Assembly: GCA_019722365.1 (NCBI GenBank)
Contig: JADFUC010002334.1
Location: 124,001-188,000 of the forward strand
Length of the DNA: 64,000 bases
Direction of reading: 5' to 3'
DNA from: Lithospermum erythrorhizon
Taxonomy: Eukaryota; Streptophyta; Magnoliopsida; Boraginales; Boraginaceae
Both the position numbers and the translations under genes were made by a program. Shown piece after piece: positions 61,351 through 64,000 of the stretch. The notes under the pieces are model-generated. The model saw nothing but the letters and a program-made list of their open reading frames with translations. It was not told where the DNA came from and did not search any database. The first letter of the stretch is position 1; every line of letters begins with the position of its first letter.

Positions 61351-62722
61351 TTTTAATTAATTGGCGTTATCCTCACTTGTGACTTCTTTGGTGATTTGTA
61401 CAATTTCAGTGCCAATATTTTGCTTACTTGTTTTGTTGTTTTTGTTTTTACCAGAGCTGCACAAGAAGGAAACATGTGAGGCAGTAACTATCATTGAAAC
61501 ACCCCCCATGGTTGTGGTGGGAGTTGTCGGGTATGTGAAGACTCCTCGTGGTCTCCGGTGCCTCAATACCGTCTGGGCTCAACATTTGAGTGAGGAGGGA
61601 GATGAGGCGTTTACGAGGCCAGTTGGGAGATCCAGAAGAAAGCTTTCACTAAGTATTCAAAGAAATTTAGGCAATGAAGGGAAGAAGAGATACATTTTAA
61701 CTGGCTTGAAGATGAAAAAATATACAGTGATTAAGTGATTTCTGAAACCACACTCTAGGGTAAATTCTTAAACTGTTTATATCATGTGCTTTGTTACCGA
61801 ATTAAAATACTGCAGGCTGCAGCATTCTTCATTTCAACAATATAATTGGTAGTACGCCTCACCCTCTATCGATAAGTAGTAATAACGATAAAAGATGACA
61901 ATGGATTACTAAACCAAAGCCTAGATATTGCTAGAATGGGGCAATCTTACATTTTCTTGATGGCTTTTTGGTCAAGAAAGATGAAGGGACTGAAACAGAA
62001 GAAGGCTCATATCATGGAGATCCAAGTGAATGGAGGTAGTATTGCTCAGAAGGTTGATTATGCCTATGGATTCTTTGAGAACAAATCCCGTCGTGTTTTT
62101 TAAGAAGAAAGATGGGAAATGCTTGATATCATTGGTGTTACCAAGGGAAAGATTCAAGTCAATTTGTTACTGAGGATTGTTCTTGCTTTGAGAGAAAACT
62201 GCGAGGAATATAAGAGGTTAGCATGTGGGTGCTTGGCCTACCCAAAATTTCAACTACCGTTGCTAGAGCTTCAGCTGTGGTCAGAATGGATTGCCATCAC
62301 GAACTGAATTGAACAGAAAGTCTACAGGCTCAGAGTTGGCCCAGGAAACACACGAGCGCTAGCAGGTTTGACAGGTACAATCTGACACTTCAATTTACTT
62401 TTTTGCATTCGTCCATTATTTTTCCGAAATCAAAAACTGAACAACATTCATTTTTCAGGACCGAGAAGGATATTACTCCCATCGGTGGTTCCACCTCTGA
62501 TTGTGGTGAAGGGAGGGGACTTCCTCATGATCAAGGGGTGGTTGTGTGTTTGGGGTCCTAAGAAAGAGATTCGTGACTCTTCATGGACTTTTCCAACCGA
62601 ACAGACTCTGGTAACGCTGTGAAGAGGATCGTCAAATTCATCAGAACCTCTTCGTCTTTGGACATGGACGTTTCCAGACGTCGGAGGAAAAGCAGAAGTT
62701 TTTTGGTCGCCTGAAGGCTTAG
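60797..62722 (+). pseudogene. RPL3: ribosomal protein L3 (uL3) pseudogene with introns
   Basis: Exon remnants run in order from start to stop of plant cytosolic RPL3. They include MSHRKFEHPRHGSAPRFLYE at 60797, [18 protein letters not shown] (61080-61145), [20 protein letters not shown] to [12 protein letters not shown] (61455-61600), [20 protein letters not shown] (from about 61980), LDIIGVTKGK, TEKDITPIGG (from about 62460) and HGRFQTSEEKQKFFGRLKA ending at 62722. Introns with recognisable acceptors lie between them, so it is a duplicated gene, not a processed copy. Many frameshifts, stops and missing segments, for example after LSEE and after KGK, exclude a functional protein of the usual 389 residues. 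It lies outside the conserved gene block of this window. Confidence 0.92.
61296..61347 (+). repeat. (AT)n microsatellite, about 26 units
   Basis: A perfect AT dinucleotide run inside an intron of the RPL3 pseudogene. Its length and purity suggest high variability between individuals. Confidence 0.95.
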
Positions 62723-64000
62723 GTGTTTACTTTATAAGTTATTTGAGCAAACAGTCATTTCCTTAGTTGCATCAGATTTTGAGAGTTCAATTGGTGTTAA
62801 ACTATTTCCTTGTTTTGTGTTTTACTGAATGCATAGCAAGGTTTTAGCCAGATAAGACCCTACCCCGAATAATAGGTAGGTTTGATTCGGTTCGATTTTT
62901 TTATTACACAATTATTAAGATTCAAACTCGATTTGACCAAATATATCAAAAATCAAGGTTGATTCGAGTCCAGACAGCACTATGTTCAGGGATTTGATTA
63001 GATTTGGGGATAACATTCGCAAATAGTTAGGTCCGAATCGAGCGTTAAAATAGTTTACTACTTTGCAAATAGTTTGAATGTGGTAAATATCGGACCCGAA
63101 TTGAATGGTTCGATTCGATTTACTGAAGTCAAAATTGGCCGTTTGATTTGATATTTGTTGGGATGAACAAATGATCTTTTCCAGATCGAATCGAATATTT
63201 ATGTTTGCGGCCTACTGTTTAGCGATCTTGAGTATCTTTGAATTTAGCCAAAGAAAAAGTCACATTCCGTTTGTTTTTAGGTTCATGTTTTTTGAGTTCA
63301 TCTAATAAGCAATTTTACACAGATCTACCTATTAATATATTTGAAATCTTATTATTTGTTGGTTTAGTCATTTTAATTTAGTCGGGTTGATATTAATTAG
63401 TCGCTTTGTGAATTAAACTTACTGACTTTTCATAGAGTGAAATAATGTCTTTCATGGAGTTTTTTTGGTTGTCGTTTTAATGTAGTTAAAAAAAAAAATA
63501 GTCGAAAAAGTGTATTAAAAATATGAAGTGACAATCGATTAAAATAATATTATTGGTTTGTTGTTGTTAATTTCAAGAGAAAAAATAATTTAAAAGTACA
63601 TTGAAAATGTAAAAATTATTATTAAAAATGACAAATTCATAATTTTTTGTTAATGACATTTTAAAAGCCGAAAAGATACTCTTAAAGAGAAGGTATTGAG
63701 TACTGTTTGTTGTTTAACAATCTTTTGGCCCAGCTTGGGTGCTTTCCATTACGCTAATAATTTGATTGCTCAACTACACTAATAACAATTTGAATGGCTT
63801 TGAATATCATTCATATTTAAAAAAATTTATTTTGACAATTTTTATTTAATACCATCATATTTCAAATCGTCTTGTGAAATGATCAAATATGTCAGTTTCA
63901 GTTTGAATGGTCTTTGAACGAGTCATAAAAATATTATAAATTAACTCATAGTTTTAAAACAATCTAGTTTGATCTTAGAATGTAGGAGGTTAGATTTTGG
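62723..64000. other. intergenic, repeat-derived
   Basis: 62840-63240 has GATTCGATTCG-type words like degraded hAT-related repeats. 63450-63660 resembles the Stowaway-like sequence at 48250-48460 (shared TTTTTTTGGTTGTCGTTTTAA). No gene was recognised up to the window edge. Confidence 0.4.

Overview
This is a stretch of plant nuclear genome, almost certainly from a eudicot: it is AT-rich, has GT-AG introns, long gene-poor gaps full of decayed transposons, and proteins that match Arabidopsis families closely. I cannot name the species from sequence alone. Nothing prokaryotic, organellar or viral was supported.

Layout. 1-7.5 kb: decayed retrotransposon sequence (a copia-like LTR and a Ty3/gypsy reverse-transcriptase fragment on the minus strand). 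8.5-14.3 kb: two intact intronless minus-strand genes, a P-class PPR protein of the PPR10/At2g18940 type and TML, the muniscin-like subunit of the TPLATE endocytic complex. 16.3-17.9 kb: a broken glutathione peroxidase pseudogene with introns, then a five-copy tandem repeat. 22.0-24.2 kb: a four-exon minus-strand gene with a syntaxin-6 N-terminal domain, preceded by a long hairpin. 25-39.8 kb: gene-poor, with a Ty1/copia element that has both LTRs but has lost most of pol, hAT and other MITEs, a large foldback element and a hAT transposase remnant. 39.9-41.5 kb: an intact BCS1-like AAA-ATPase. 44.8-47.9 kb: a three-exon YIP4 gene whose 19th codon is a stop and whose first intron holds a tandem array copying its own exon-1 end and splice donor. 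49-53.4 kb: a hAT MITE and a frameshifted GT31 galactosyltransferase pseudogene. 53.5-64 kb: repeats and an RPL3 (uL3) pseudogene that keeps its introns.

Gene order. From memory of Arabidopsis loci, PPR10, the syntaxin-like gene and YIP4 match the At2g18940-At2g18860-At2g18840 neighbourhood, while TML, the AAA-ATPase and the galactosyltransferase match At5g57460-At5g57480-At5g57500. Here the two sets are interleaved on one strand, which suggests an ancestral block later split by duplication and gene loss. TML, YIP4 and the syntaxin-like protein all belong to endomembrane traffic, but this proximity looks inherited, not operon-like.

I did not find a convincing undescribed biological system. 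The most unusual local structure is YIP4: a conserved trafficking gene with a nonsense codon and an intron array of decoy splice donors.
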